Source: Mycobacterium sp. GA-2829
GTDB taxonomy: Bacteria > Actinomycetota > Actinomycetes > Mycobacteriales > Mycobacteriaceae
Direction: 5' to 3'
Length of the DNA stretch: 64,000 bases
Assembly (NCBI RefSeq): GCF_001499965.1
Contig: NZ_LQIT01000028.1
Span: forward strand, 1 to 64,000
A program made the position numbers and the translations under genes. The notes under the pieces were generated by a model. It was not told where the DNA came from. It was given only the letters and a program-made list of their open reading frames with translations, and searched no databases. Shown piece by piece: positions 1-8,786 of this stretch; positions within the stretch are counted from its first letter, which is position 1; every line of letters starts with the position of its first letter.

Positions 1-237
1 CCCCTCCCAGTGCGAGGTGCCGTCCCCCAGGCGTACGCGGCCGGAGACGACGTAGAGCGTCGCCTCCTCGGGGGCCTCGTGCTCGTCGAGTTTGTTGCCG
101 CCCGCCAGCGCGATCAGTGTCTGGCGCAGCGAGTGTTCGTGGCCGCCGTAGACGGTGTGGGCGCTGCGGCCGCTGTTGTGCGAACGGGCCAGTTCGAGTT
201 GTTCGCGGGCGAGCGCGGTGAGAGAGATCTTCTCCAT
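1..237 (-). CDS. cupin-domain protein, 3' end beyond window (partial)
   Basis: The 79 visible residues begin MEKISLTALAREQLELAR and read without a stop to the window edge. The pattern HEHSLRQTLIALAGG followed by LDEHEAPEEATLYVVSGRVRL fits the first strands of a small cupin barrel, with H/E residues as possible metal ligands. The start is the ATG at 237, 33 bp downstream of the bicupin gene on the same strand, so the two are probably co-transcribed. The C-terminal half is missing because the window ends. Substrate unknown; no enzyme activity can be assigned. Confidence 0.7.
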   Translation of the reverse strand, partial: MEKISLTALAREQLELARSHNSGRSAHTVYGGHEHSLRQTLIALAGGNKLDEHEAPEEATLYVVSGRVRLGDGTSHWEG

Positions 238-270
238 GTCTTTCGGTGTTCCCACTTCCTCTTCAGACAA

Positions 271-1323
271 TCATGATCGGGGGTCGACCGGGTTCACCCG
301 ATTGACGATCAGCGGATCGGCGTTGGTGAACGGGAACTGCGGCAGATCGTCGATGTGCACATCGAACGTCGCCGCGAGCACCGCCCGCGAGTACGCGCTC
401 GCCGACGCGCGGTAGCCGATGTCGGCGGGCGCCGGCTGGTCGAAGAAGATCGCGAAGTGCAGATCGGGTGCGTCGAACACCTCGATGTGGTGGGGATACG
501 CGCGGGGAATGAAGTACATGTCGCCCTGCTGCAGATACCAGGTGTCGAGGCTGCCGTCGGGATTCATGACCGTCATCCGGGAACTGCCCGCGGCCACGTA
601 ACCCATCTCCGCGGTGGCCGGGTGCCAATGTGGTTCGCGCATACCGTCTTCACGGATGCGCAGCGAATACATCGACATGTCCTTGAGCGCGGGCCAGAAC
701 TGCACCCGGGCCAGCCGGGCCGATCCGACCGCGCTGCCCACGGGTGGGTTCTGGGCCTCCACGGCGAACTTGTGCGGATCGTTGAAGTACGCGTTCGCCG
801 GGATCTCCGGGTCCCCCGTCCGCGCGGCCAGCCTGCGGTCGGAGGTGTCCCGGCGGATCGCGGCGAAATCGGCGGCGGGCAGGTCGTAGGTGTTGCCCAG
901 CACCGCGTCGGTCATCGCGCCGAATGCGGCGCCGAGGCCGAAATCCTCCGGACGCTCGTGACGGAACGCGAGGACGAATTCGGCGGGCTCCTCGCCGATG
1001 TTCTCGATGTGGTGCAGCGATCCGGAGTCGATGTGGAACATCTCGCCGGGTCCGACGATGAACGACGAGAACTCGCTGCCGCTGTCGAGCACCGACACCA
1101 GTGACGTCCCCGAGATGCAGTAGGTCAGTTCGTTCGCATTGGCGTGCCAGTGCGGTGTGCGCATCGCCCCCGGGTTGATGACCAGACGCTTGATCGACAG
1201 CCCCGTCAGGATGGGCAGGGTGTCGGCGGTGACCCGGCGCATCGAGCCGAATTCGGACTCCTCGACGATCTCCCCGTCGAGCAACGAGGTGGAGTGCTGG
1301 CGCGCGTCCAGATTCACGGTCAT
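271..1323 (-). CDS. bicupin protein (oxalate-decarboxylase/germin-like fold)
   Basis: A 350-residue protein with two cupin domains. The first has the metal-binding pattern PHWHANANE near residues 57-65, and the second has EPHWHPATAEMGYVAAG in the C-terminal half. Each supplies the His-x-His...Glu ligands that normally hold Mn or Fe. Two such barrels in about 350 residues match the oxalate decarboxylase/bicupin architecture. I do not see the usual catalytic lid loop of oxalate decarboxylase, so the reaction is uncertain. No signal peptide is visible, so it is probably cytosolic. It is the first gene of a short minus-strand unit with the cupin gene that follows. An 18-bp palindrome lies about 70 bp upstream. 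Confidence 0.75.
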   Translation of the reverse strand: MTVNLDARQHSTSLLDGEIVEESEFGSMRRVTADTLPILTGLSIKRLVINPGAMRTPHWHANANELTYCISGTSLVSVLDSGSEFSSFIVGPGEMFHIDSGSLHHIENIGEEPAEFVLAFRHERPEDFGLGAAFGAMTDAVLGNTYDLPAADFAAIRRDTSDRRLAARTGDPEIPANAYFNDPHKFAVEAQNPPVGSAVGSARLARVQFWPALKDMSMYSLRIREDGMREPHWHPATAEMGYVAAGSSRMTVMNPDGSLDTWYLQQGDMYFIPRAYPHHIEVFDAPDLHFAIFFDQPAPADIGYRASASAYSRAVLAATFDVHIDDLPQFPFTNADPLIVNRVNPVDPRS

Positions 1324-1739
1324 GCGGGTTGCGTCCCCTCACTGCCCGTTGCGCGCTGAAGAGCGAAACTGGGCGCTGAGCAATGCATTTGGCCTACTGG
1401 CGTAGGCCGTCCAGGCGAGATCGTATCCCGGACGCGCACGCCACGCGATGAAAGCCGCCGAATCCACGGGCAACGGCAGCGGTACGGCGATGTCGGCCCT
1501 GCGGCCGGCGATCAGACGCTGCTGGCCCATCCACCAGTCCTGGTCGCGCCGCGTCGTGAGGTTCATGGTGACGGCCTCGGCCACCTCGACCGAACCGACC
1601 ACCGGCGGTTCGGCGTCCCCTGGTTGATGGTGAAAACCCCGCTCGAGCCGAGCATCCGCCGCCCACCGCGTACCACAGGCTCATGGCGTTGTCCGGGAAC
1701 CCGTGGTCGAACAGGCCTTTCGACTCCTGTAGCGGGGCC
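1324..1739. other. 416-bp stretch without an assignable gene
   Basis: The stretch separates the bicupin start from the stop of the luciferase-like gene. On the minus strand an open frame of 87 codons (1339-1602) contains RRDQDWWMGQQRLIAG. Other minus frames between 1603 and 1740 contain peptide-like text such as GLFDHGFPDNAMSLWYAVGG and MLGSSGVFTINQG. No single frame joins these pieces, so they may be a decayed coding remnant or chance open frames of GC-rich DNA. The proximal part must also hold the bicupin promoter. I recognise no family here. Confidence 0.35.
1391..1408. promoter_or_regulatory. 18-bp palindrome, candidate operator of the bicupin gene
   Basis: GGCCTAC, a TGGC spacer and GTAGGCC form perfect 7-bp arms. 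The site lies 68-85 bp upstream of the bicupin start, a typical place for a dimeric repressor. No regulator gene is adjacent, so the binding protein is unknown. Confidence 0.4.
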
Positions 1740-2729
1740 TCAACTCAGCGCCGGGATGACCTGCTGTTCGAACAACTCGATGCCCGACCGGTCGTACGCC
1801 GCCTCGGGGAAGTAGAGGATCGCGTACTCGCAGCCGAGATCGCGCATGCGGGTGAGCTTCTCGATGACCTGCTCGGGCGTTCCACTCGCCGACTCCGGCG
1901 CCGTCGCGGTGGACAGCATCGCGTTCACCGCATCCTTGTTGGCGACGCCGACCTGCCGCTCGCGCACTCGCTCGACCCGCGCGGCGACATCGTCCTCGGA
2001 CTCGCCGATCACGGCGTTGAAGTTGGCCGACCGCACGATCGCGTCGTAGTCGGTGCCGACGTCGCGGCAGTGGTCGGCCAGCACCTGCGACTTGTGCTCG
2101 AACCCCTCGGGGTCGGAGGTGAAGTTGGTGTACTGGGCGTACTTGGCGGCGATCCGCAGCGTGACCTTCTCCCCGCCGCCGGCGATCCACAGCGGGATCC
2201 CGCTGTCCTGCAACGGTTTCGGCTGCACGATCGCATCGGTGATCTGATAGTGCTTACCGTCGAGGGTGGCCCGCCCGTCGCGCCAGGCGTCGCGCATGAT
2301 CTGCACCCCCTCGTCGAGGCGGCCCAACCGCTCACCGGCCGACGGGAAACCGTAACCGTAAGCCCGCCATTCGTGTTCGTACCAGCCGCCGCCGATGCCC
2401 ATCTGCACGCGGCCGCCGGAGATGACGTCGACGGTCGCGGCGACCTTGGCCAGATAGGCCGGGTTGCGGTAGCTCATCGCGGTGCACATCTGGCCGAGTT
2501 TGATGCGCGACGTCGTCGCCGCGTAGGCGGCCATCAGCGACCACGCCTCGTGGGTGGCCTCGTCGGTCGGGACCGGGACTGTGTGGAAGTGGTCGTAGAC
2601 CCACAGCGAGTCCCACGCGGTGCCGTCGGCGTAGGCGGCCAGGTCCGACATCACCCGCCAGTGCTCCTCGACCGGAATACCGACGAGATCGAGCCGCCAA
2701 CCCTGCGGAATGAACAGTCCGAAGCGCAT
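1740..2729 (-). CDS. LLM-class F420-dependent oxidoreductase
   Basis: A 329-residue luciferase-like monooxygenase-family protein starting MRFGLFIPQGW. Typical family text includes DSLWVYDHFHTVPVP, the TSRIKLGQMCTAMSYRNP strand and GGRVQMGIGGGWYEHEW, as in actinobacterial F420-dependent enzymes. It would transfer hydride from reduced F420 to an unknown substrate in the cytosol. The open frame extends upstream to 2972, but that extension reads back over the divergent PNPOx gene, so I chose the ATG at 2729. A TACAGT hexamer sits 8 nt upstream of it. The gene is divergent from the PNPOx-like gene, with 79 bp between them. Confidence 0.85.
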   Translation of the reverse strand: MRFGLFIPQGWRLDLVGIPVEEHWRVMSDLAAYADGTAWDSLWVYDHFHTVPVPTDEATHEAWSLMAAYAATTSRIKLGQMCTAMSYRNPAYLAKVAATVDVISGGRVQMGIGGGWYEHEWRAYGYGFPSAGERLGRLDEGVQIMRDAWRDGRATLDGKHYQITDAIVQPKPLQDSGIPLWIAGGGEKVTLRIAAKYAQYTNFTSDPEGFEHKSQVLADHCRDVGTDYDAIVRSANFNAVIGESEDDVAARVERVRERQVGVANKDAVNAMLSTATAPESASGTPEQVIEKLTRMRDLGCEYAILYFPEAAYDRSGIELFEQQVIPALS

Positions 2730-2808
2730 GACCTCAGACTGTAGACCCGGCAGCGGGGGTTTCGGCGACTTGCGGACAGTGTCGGTCGCCCTCACTACCC
2801 TCGCGAAC

Positions 2809-3234
2809 ATGGCCCTATCGAAAGACGACCGCGAAGGATTCCTCGCCGAACCCCATGTCGCCGCGCTCTCGGTCACCGCCGGGCCCGAGCGCGGACCGCT
2901 GACCGTCCCGGTCTGGTACCAGTACTTCCCCGGCGGGGAGCCCTGGGTGCTCACCGGCGCCGGCTCCCGCAAACACCGGCTGATCGAGGCGGCCGGCCAC
3001 TTCTCGCTGATGGTCGAGCGCGTCGAGCCGACGGTGCGCTACGTCGCCGTCGACGGTCCGGTCAGCCGCATCGAACCCGCGACCGACGACCACCTCGTCG
3101 AGGTGTCGAAACGCTACCTCCCACCCCAGGCGCTGGAGCCCTACCTGGAGGTGGCCCGCCGCGAACACGGGGAGAGCGTGGTGATCCACCTCCGCCCCCA
3201 GCACTGGTTGTCGTCGGACCTCGGCTCATTCTGA
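2809..3234 (+). CDS. PNPOx-like / F420-binding split-barrel protein
   Basis: A 141-residue protein starting MALSKDDREGFLAEPHVAAL. It carries the split beta-barrel pattern of pyridoxamine-phosphate-oxidase-like proteins (GPLTVPVWYQYFPGGEPWVLT, then SRKHRLIEAAGHFSLMV and YVAVDGPVSRI). In actinobacteria many such proteins bind F420 or FMN; the cofactor and substrate here cannot be told. The ATG at 2809 has TACCCT at 2796-2801, 7 nt upstream, consistent with a leaderless mRNA. Its stop overlaps the methyltransferase start by one base (TGATG), so the two are probably translationally coupled. Confidence 0.8.
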   Translation: MALSKDDREGFLAEPHVAALSVTAGPERGPLTVPVWYQYFPGGEPWVLTGAGSRKHRLIEAAGHFSLMVERVEPTVRYVAVDGPVSRIEPATDDHLVEVSKRYLPPQALEPYLEVARREHGESVVIHLRPQHWLSSDLGSF

Positions 3235-3809
3235 TGTCCTCGCGGCACCGGTTGTTCACGGTGTTCTACCGCCTCGGCTTCACGCCGTGGGACGGTCATC
3301 CGCTGGCCGCGACGCTGCGCGACCTCGTCGAAGGCGACCGCGCGCTCCCGCCGGGCACCGCGCTCGACGTCGGATGCGGCACCGGGGACACGGCGATCTA
3401 CCTCGCCGAGCACGGTTGGCGGGTGACCGGCGCCGACTACGTCGACCGGGCGCTGGGCAAGGCGCGCGCCAAGGCCGCGGCCAGGGGTGTGCTGGGCAGC
3501 TTCGTCCGCGCCGACGCCACCCGGCTGTCCGCCGAGGGGCTCGGGGGCGACTTCGACCTGATCGTCGACAACGGCTGCCTGCACGGGATGCCCGCCGACG
3601 ACCGCGACGCCTACGTCCGCGAGGTCACCGCCGTCGCCGCGCCCGGCGCGCACCTGCTGATCAACGCGTTCATCCCGGGCGGCTCGTTCGGGGTGTCCGG
3701 CATCGACCCCGACGAGGTGCGGCGCCGCTTCGCCGGCGACTGGACGCTGCAGGACACCACCGTCGAATCCGGGGGTGCGGCCCGCTCCTACCTGTTCACC
3801 CGGTCGTAG
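3234..3809 (+). CDS. class I SAM-dependent methyltransferase
   Basis: A 191-residue protein with the SAM-binding motif ALDVGCGTGDTAIYLAEHGW followed by VTGADYVDRAL (motif II) and FDLIVDNGCLHGM (motif IV region). This is the Rossmann-like methyltransferase fold at its usual minimal length. The N-terminus (RHRLFTVFYRLGFTPWDG) resembles thiopurine/tellurite-type small-molecule methyltransferases, but the acceptor is unknown. It follows the PNPOx-like gene with a TGATG overlap. Its last 22 bp overlap the convergent ligase gene. Confidence 0.82.
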   Translation: MSSRHRLFTVFYRLGFTPWDGHPLAATLRDLVEGDRALPPGTALDVGCGTGDTAIYLAEHGWRVTGADYVDRALGKARAKAAARGVLGSFVRADATRLSAEGLGGDFDLIVDNGCLHGMPADDRDAYVREVTAVAAPGAHLLINAFIPGGSFGVSGIDPDEVRRRFAGDWTLQDTTVESGGAARSYLFTRS

Positions 3810-5242
3810 AGCGCGGCGACGTCGGGCAGCCGCACCTTGAGCGACGGCGTCCGGGGCAGTTCGTCGACCGCCACGACGGCGACCGGCACGTGGTGCACCG
3901 GCAGCGCTGCGCGCACCCACTCGCGCAGTTCGTCGCTGTCCGGAACCGGTTGTCCGCGTGCGGGTTCCACCGCCGCGAACGGAACCTGCCCCAGACGCTC
4001 GTCGGGCACCCCGACCACGCACGCGTCCCGCACACCCGGGTGGGTGAGCAGACGGCCGCGCACCGTCTCGGGCAGGATCTTGAACCCACCCCGGATGATC
4101 GCGCCGTCGGCCCGGCCGTGAAGGGTGACGAACCCGTCGGCGTCCATCGCCGCGATGTCGGTGGTGCGGATCCAGTCCGGCGACAGCACCGCGATGCGCG
4201 CCTCGAGCACACCCTGCTGTCCGGCGGGGACCTCGGCACCGGTGTCCGGGTCGACGATGCGCACCTCGGTGTCGGGCAGCGGACGGCCGACGCTGTCGCG
4301 TTTGGCCGGGCCGAAGCGCAAGACGAGATCCGGCGTCCACGCACACACCGACCCCGCGAATTCCGTGGCCCCGTAGGCCAATTGGATCGGGATGCCGAAG
4401 TGCCGTTCGAATTCGTCTCGGGTCGCCGGATCCAGCGGACCCGACGCGCTGATCAGGAACTGCAGTGACGCCAGGTCCGCGGCGGGGACGTCGGCGTCGA
4501 GCAGCATCCGCACCACCGCCGGTTGCACCCCGGCGCGCGGGATGCGGTGGGTGCGCACCGCGCGCACCCAGTCGTCGACGCTGAAGCGCTCCAGCAGCAC
4601 GATGCGCTTGCCGGTCGCGAAACCGGCGATCAACTGGCACACCCCGATCCCGCCGAACGGCCAGTAGGACAGCTCCGGCGGATCCTCGGGCGATGCGAAC
4701 AGTCCACCCGTCACGCTGAACACCGTGCGCTCGAGGACGGCCTCGCCGATCGCCTGCCGCTTGGGCGGGCCGGTGGTGCCGGAGGTGAGGATCGACAGGC
4801 CCGCCGACGGCGCCGCCGTCACCGGCGCACCTTTCGCCATGACACGCGGACCGTCCGGCGAAAGAGCAACGCCGCCAACGCCACACCGCGTCACCGCATC
4901 GAGCACCGGCACCGTCCAGTCCTCGAGGTCGGCGACGACGGCGGCCGGCCGCAGCTGTTCGACGTCGCGGGCGATGGCCTCCGGCGACTGGAACGAGTAG
5001 ATCATCGACACCCACCGGCCGCCGGCGAGCGAACCGGCGATCGCGGCGGCGTGCGGCAGCCGGTTGCGCACCACCAGGCCGATCGGTGCGTGCGGGCCTG
5101 CGCCCGCGTCACGCAGGGCGGCGTCGACAGCGGCCGCGTACCCCGTCACCTCGTCGCCGCTGTGCCACCGGCCCTCGAACTCGATGCACGGCCGAGCGCC
5201 GTAGCTGGTGAAGCCTGCCGCGAACGTTTCGGTGAAGCCCAC
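3788..5242 (-). CDS. AMP-dependent acyl-CoA synthetase / ligase
   Basis: A 484-residue adenylate-forming enzyme. The P-loop-like motif ILTSGTTGPPKRQAIGEAV binds ATP, AYGATEFAG is the A5 motif, and DIAAMDADGFVTLHGRADG with GGFKILPE corresponds to the A7-A8 hinge. The C-terminal PRTPSLKVRL carries the catalytic-type lysine. It would activate a carboxylic or fatty acid as an acyl-AMP, then a thioester. It is somewhat shorter than typical FadD proteins (about 500-560), mainly at the N-terminus. Substrate unknown. The 3' end overlaps the convergent methyltransferase gene. Confidence 0.82.
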   Translation of the reverse strand: MGFTETFAAGFTSYGARPCIEFEGRWHSGDEVTGYAAAVDAALRDAGAGPHAPIGLVVRNRLPHAAAIAGSLAGGRWVSMIYSFQSPEAIARDVEQLRPAAVVADLEDWTVPVLDAVTRCGVGGVALSPDGPRVMAKGAPVTAAPSAGLSILTSGTTGPPKRQAIGEAVLERTVFSVTGGLFASPEDPPELSYWPFGGIGVCQLIAGFATGKRIVLLERFSVDDWVRAVRTHRIPRAGVQPAVVRMLLDADVPAADLASLQFLISASGPLDPATRDEFERHFGIPIQLAYGATEFAGSVCAWTPDLVLRFGPAKRDSVGRPLPDTEVRIVDPDTGAEVPAGQQGVLEARIAVLSPDWIRTTDIAAMDADGFVTLHGRADGAIIRGGFKILPETVRGRLLTHPGVRDACVVGVPDERLGQVPFAAVEPARGQPVPDSDELREWVRAALPVHHVPVAVVAVDELPRTPSLKVRLPDVAALYDRVNR

Positions 5243-5276
5243 GCTGGCAGGCTAACGGCGCGGCGCGGGCTGAGTT

Positions 5277-5325
5277 ATTGCATTGAGGGTCGTGATCGTG
5301 GGGAAATCACGACCCTGAGCGCAAT
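5277..5325. repeat. intergenic palindrome 1
   Basis: Arms AGGGTCGTGAT (5286-5296) and ATCACGACCCT (5306-5316) match perfectly. An outer ATTGC/GCAAT pair (5277-5281 and 5321-5325) extends the hairpin. It lies between the ligase start and the fadB terminator. It may be a structured transcription stop for fadB or a member of the intergenic palindrome set also seen at 8831, 18279, 18726 and 22044. Confidence 0.6.
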
Positions 5326-5348
5326 CTCTCGGCCCCGAACGGCACGAA

Positions 5349-5375
5349 ACCCCCGCGACGAAACGTCGCGGGGGT
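5349..5375 (-). terminator. fadAB terminator hairpin
   Basis: An 11-bp perfect stem (5349-5359 with 5365-5375) and a GAAAC loop sit 16 bp downstream of the fadB stop. There is no U-tract, as is common for mycobacterial terminators. Confidence 0.7.
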
Positions 5376-5390
5376 CCGTGGTGGTGCGAA

Positions 5391-7544
5391 CTACTTGGTC
5401 AGCGACTCCGGCGGGGTGAACCGGTCGCCGTAGCGCTCGGCCAGCTGCTTGGCCCGCGCGACGAACGCCTCCTTACCGCGGCCGAGCTCGCCCTCGTAGC
5501 CGACGATGTACTGCGCGCTACCGCCGGTGTAGGGCGGGTAGCCGATGCCCATGATCGAACCGATGTTGGCGTCGGCGGTCGAGGTGAGCACCCCTTCGTC
5601 GAGGCACTTCTGCGTCTCGATCGCCTCGGCGAACAGCATGCGGTCGATCATGTCCTGCAGGGGGATATCCGCTTTGCCCGACCCGAAGGTCTCGCGCAGG
5701 CCCGGCCACAGACCGGTGCGCTTCCCGTCGACGTACTCATAGAAGCCGGCACCCTTCAAGCGGCTGGGTCGGCCGATCTCGATCATCTTGTTGACGACGG
5801 CCTCCGCCGGATGCGCATCGTGCGTACCGCCCGCGGCCTCGGTGGCCTTACGGGTCTCGGTCGCGATCTTCTGCATGAGCTCGAGGTTGAGCTCGTCGGA
5901 CAGCTGCAGCGGCGGCGCCGGGTAGCCGGCCATGCTGCCTGCCCGCTCGATGCTCGCCGGCTCCACACCCTCACCGAGCATCGCCAGCGCCTCGTTGACG
6001 AAGGTGCCGATGACGCGGCTGGTGAAGAAGCCACGGCTGTCGTTGACCACGATCGGGGTCTTGCCGATCGCCAGCGTGTAGTCGAACACCCGGGCCAACG
6101 CCTCGTCGGAGGTCTTCTCGCCCTTGATGATCTCGACCAGCGGCATCTTGTCGACCGGGGAGAAGAAGTGGATGCCGATGAAGTCCTCCTGGCGCTTGAC
6201 GCCGGTCGCCAGACCGGTGATCGGCAGCGTGGAGGTGTTCGAGCCGAGCAGCGCGTTGGGCTCGACGATGTCCTCGATCTCCTGGAAGACCTTGTGTTTG
6301 AGGTCCTGGTTCTCGAACACGGCCTCGATCACGAAGTCGACGCCCTTGAGATCCTGCGGGTCGGCCGCCGGGGTGATCCGGGCCAGCAGCGCCTCGGACT
6401 TCTCCTTGGTGGTCTTGCCGCGCTCGAGCGCCTTGGCCTCGATCTTCTCGGAGTACGCCTTACCCTTCTGCGCGTTCTCCAGGCTGACGTCCTTGAGCAC
6501 GACGTCGTAGCCGGCCTTGGCCGACACGTAGGCGATACCGGCGCCCATCATGCCCGCGCCGAGCACGCCGATCTTCTTGATCTGCTGCTTCTCGATACCG
6601 TCCGGGCGCGACCCGCCGCCGTTGATCGTCTGCAGATCCAGGAAGAACGCCTGGATCATGTTCTTCGCGACCTGGCCGGTCACCAGGCTGGTGAAGTAGC
6701 GGCTCTCGATGCGGCTGGCCGAGTCGAAGTCGACCTGCGCACCCTCGACGGCGGCGTCGAGAATCGCCCGCGGTGCCGGCATCGGCGCACCCTTGAGCTG
6801 CTTTTTCAGCAGCGCCGGGAACGACGGCAGGATGCTCGCCAGACCGGGGCTCGACGGGGTGCCGCCGGGCATCTTGTAGCCCTTGGCATCCCACGGCTGG
6901 GTGTGGGCCTCGGGATTCGCCTTGATCCACGCCTTGGCAGCCGGGACGAGTTCGTCGATGCTGCCGACCAGTTCGTCGACCAGGCCGATTTCCTTGGCCT
7001 TGCCGGGCTTGAAGCGGGTGCCCTGCGAGAGCACCTCCATGAACGCCTTCTGGATGCCGAACATCCGCACAGTGCGGGTGACGCCGCCACCGCCGGGCAG
7101 CAGGCCCAGCGTGACCTCGGGCAGCCCGATGACGCTGCCCTTGACGTCGGCGGCGACGCGGTGGTGGGTGGCCAGCGCGATCTCCAGGCCGCCGCCGAGC
7201 GCGGCGCCGTTGATGGCCGCGACGACCGGCTTGCCGAGGGTCTCGAGCTTGCGCAGGTCGGCCTTGATCGACTCGACGTTCTCGAACACGGCTTGCGCGT
7301 CGTCCGGGCCGGTGTTGATCATGCTCTTGAGGTCACCGCCGGCGAAGAAGGTCTTCTTCGCGCTGGTGATGACGACGCCGGTGACGGAGTCGTCTGCCGC
7401 AAGCCGTGCCAACTTCTCGACGGCGTTGTGCATCGACTCCTTGTAGTGGTCGTTCATCACGTTGGCCGACCCGGTCGGATCGTCCAGCGTGAGGGTCACG
7501 ATGCCGTCGGAGTCCTGCTCCCACTTGATGGTGTTCTCAGCCAT
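5391..7544 (-). CDS. fadB: FadB, 3-hydroxyacyl-CoA dehydrogenase / enoyl-CoA hydratase
   Basis: The 717-residue multifunctional alpha subunit of fatty-acid beta-oxidation. The N-terminal crotonase domain shows KKTFFAGGDLKSM and AINGAALGGGLEIALATHHR, whose backbone makes the oxyanion hole. From about residue 330 the NAD-binding GVLGAGMMGAGIAYVSAKAG and later IGIHFFSPVDKMPLVEII mark the hydroxyacyl-CoA dehydrogenase domain. Length and text agree with mycobacterial FadB (Rv0860-type). It should pair with the thiolase FadA in a complex that carries out hydration, oxidation and thiolysis. It lies 9 bp downstream of fadA in the same operon and is followed by a strong hairpin. Confidence 0.95.
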   Translation of the reverse strand: MAENTIKWEQDSDGIVTLTLDDPTGSANVMNDHYKESMHNAVEKLARLAADDSVTGVVITSAKKTFFAGGDLKSMINTGPDDAQAVFENVESIKADLRKLETLGKPVVAAINGAALGGGLEIALATHHRVAADVKGSVIGLPEVTLGLLPGGGGVTRTVRMFGIQKAFMEVLSQGTRFKPGKAKEIGLVDELVGSIDELVPAAKAWIKANPEAHTQPWDAKGYKMPGGTPSSPGLASILPSFPALLKKQLKGAPMPAPRAILDAAVEGAQVDFDSASRIESRYFTSLVTGQVAKNMIQAFFLDLQTINGGGSRPDGIEKQQIKKIGVLGAGMMGAGIAYVSAKAGYDVVLKDVSLENAQKGKAYSEKIEAKALERGKTTKEKSEALLARITPAADPQDLKGVDFVIEAVFENQDLKHKVFQEIEDIVEPNALLGSNTSTLPITGLATGVKRQEDFIGIHFFSPVDKMPLVEIIKGEKTSDEALARVFDYTLAIGKTPIVVNDSRGFFTSRVIGTFVNEALAMLGEGVEPASIERAGSMAGYPAPPLQLSDELNLELMQKIATETRKATEAAGGTHDAHPAEAVVNKMIEIGRPSRLKGAGFYEYVDGKRTGLWPGLRETFGSGKADIPLQDMIDRMLFAEAIETQKCLDEGVLTSTADANIGSIMGIGYPPYTGGSAQYIVGYEGELGRGKEAFVARAKQLAERYGDRFTPPESLTK

Positions 7545-7553
7545 GGTTGTCTC

Positions 7554-8765
7554 CTAGACCCGCTCGATGATGGTGGCCACGCCCATGCCGCCGCCCACGC
7601 ACAGCGTGATCAGCGCGCGCCGGGCACCCCGGCGCTCGAGCTCGTCGACCATGGTTCCGGTGATCATCGCGCCGGTGGCACCCAGCGGGTGGCCGAAGGC
7701 GATGGCGCCGCCGTTGACGTTGAGCTTCTCGTCGGGGATGTTGAGGTCCTTCTGGAACTTCAGCACCACCGAGGCGAACGCCTCGTTCAGCTCGAACAGG
7801 TCGATGTCGTCGACGGTCAGACCCGCACGGTCGAGCACCTTCTTGGTCGCCGGCGTCGGGCCGGTGAGCATGATGACCGGATCGGCGCCGCTGGTGGCGG
7901 TCGCCACGATGCGGGCACGCGGGGTCAGGCCCTGCGAGGTGCCGGCTTTCTCGCTGCCGACGAGCACCAGGGCGGCGCCGTCGACGATGCCCGAGCTGTT
8001 ACCGCCGGTGTGGACGTGGTTGATCTTCTCGACGTAGTGGTACTTCTGCAGCGCCACATCGTCGAAGCCGCCCATCGCGCCGATGCCGTCGAACGCGGTC
8101 TTGAGCTTGCCGAGGCTCTCGACGGTCGAGCCGGGACGCATGTGCTCGTCGTGGTCGAGGACGACCAGACCGTTCTGGTCGCGCACCGGAACCACGGATT
8201 TGGCGAAGTACCCGCCCGACCATGCTGCCGCGGCGCGCTCCTGGCTGCGGGCGGCGTAGGCGTCGACGTCTTCGCGCGAGAAGCCCTCGATGGTGGCGAT
8301 CAGGTCGGCGCCGATGCCCTGCGGGACGAAGCCGATCCGGTAGTTGGTCTCCGGATCCGCGGCCCAGGCGCCGCCGTCGGAGCCCATCGGAACGCGGCTC
8401 ATCGACTCGACGCCACCGGCCAGCACCAGGTCGTCCCAGCCGGAGCGGACCTTCTGCGCGGCGGTGTTGACCGCCTCCAGCCCCGAGGCGCAGAACCGGT
8501 TGAGCTGCACGCCACCGGTGGTGTCGGGCAGCCCGGCCGCCAGCACCGCGGTACGTGCGATGTCGCCGCCCTGATCGCCGACCGGCGAGACGACGCCGAG
8601 GACGACGTCGCTGATCAGCGTCTCGTCCAGGTCGGGGTGGCGACGACGGATTTCGTCGATCAGGCCGGTCACCAGGTTCAGCGGCTTGACCTCGTGCAAT
8701 GAACCGTTGCGTTGCTTGCCGCGAGGCGTGCGGATCGCCTCGTAGATGAAGGCTTCTTCAGACAT
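7554..8765 (-). CDS. fadA: FadA, acetyl-CoA acyltransferase (thiolase)
   Basis: A 403-residue thiolase starting MSEEAFIYEAIRTPRGK. Catalytic features are the nucleophilic cysteine in NRFCASGLEAVN, the GHPLGATGA histidine motif and the C-terminal CVGGGMGVATI cysteine. It cleaves 3-ketoacyl-CoA in beta-oxidation and forms the operon with fadB. The ATG at 8765 is preferred over the longer open frame because family members begin there and TACGCT (8773-8778) sits exactly 7 nt upstream, so the mRNA is probably leaderless. A perfect 16-bp palindrome lies between this -10 and the expected -35. Confidence 0.95.
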   Translation of the reverse strand: MSEEAFIYEAIRTPRGKQRNGSLHEVKPLNLVTGLIDEIRRRHPDLDETLISDVVLGVVSPVGDQGGDIARTAVLAAGLPDTTGGVQLNRFCASGLEAVNTAAQKVRSGWDDLVLAGGVESMSRVPMGSDGGAWAADPETNYRIGFVPQGIGADLIATIEGFSREDVDAYAARSQERAAAAWSGGYFAKSVVPVRDQNGLVVLDHDEHMRPGSTVESLGKLKTAFDGIGAMGGFDDVALQKYHYVEKINHVHTGGNSSGIVDGAALVLVGSEKAGTSQGLTPRARIVATATSGADPVIMLTGPTPATKKVLDRAGLTVDDIDLFELNEAFASVVLKFQKDLNIPDEKLNVNGGAIAFGHPLGATGAMITGTMVDELERRGARRALITLCVGGGMGVATIIERV

Positions 8766-8772
8766 GTGCGCG

Positions 8773-8778
8773 AGCGTA
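8773..8778 (-). promoter_or_regulatory. fadA -10 element
   Basis: TACGCT on the minus strand fits TAxxxT and is spaced 7 nt from the fadA ATG, placing the predicted transcription start on the A of the start codon. Confidence 0.6.
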
Positions 8779-8786
8779 ACAGCACA

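Noticed and set aside
1339..1602. The 87-codon minus-strand frame as a real gene
   Set aside because: It has no family motif, and neighbouring frames carry equally plausible text; it is reported only as part of the unassigned stretch.
5811..8702. A 963-codon open frame on the plus strand
   Set aside because: It is wholly antisense to fadB and fadA and its translation is a run of Arg, Gly, Asp and His typical of the reverse frame of GC-rich genes.
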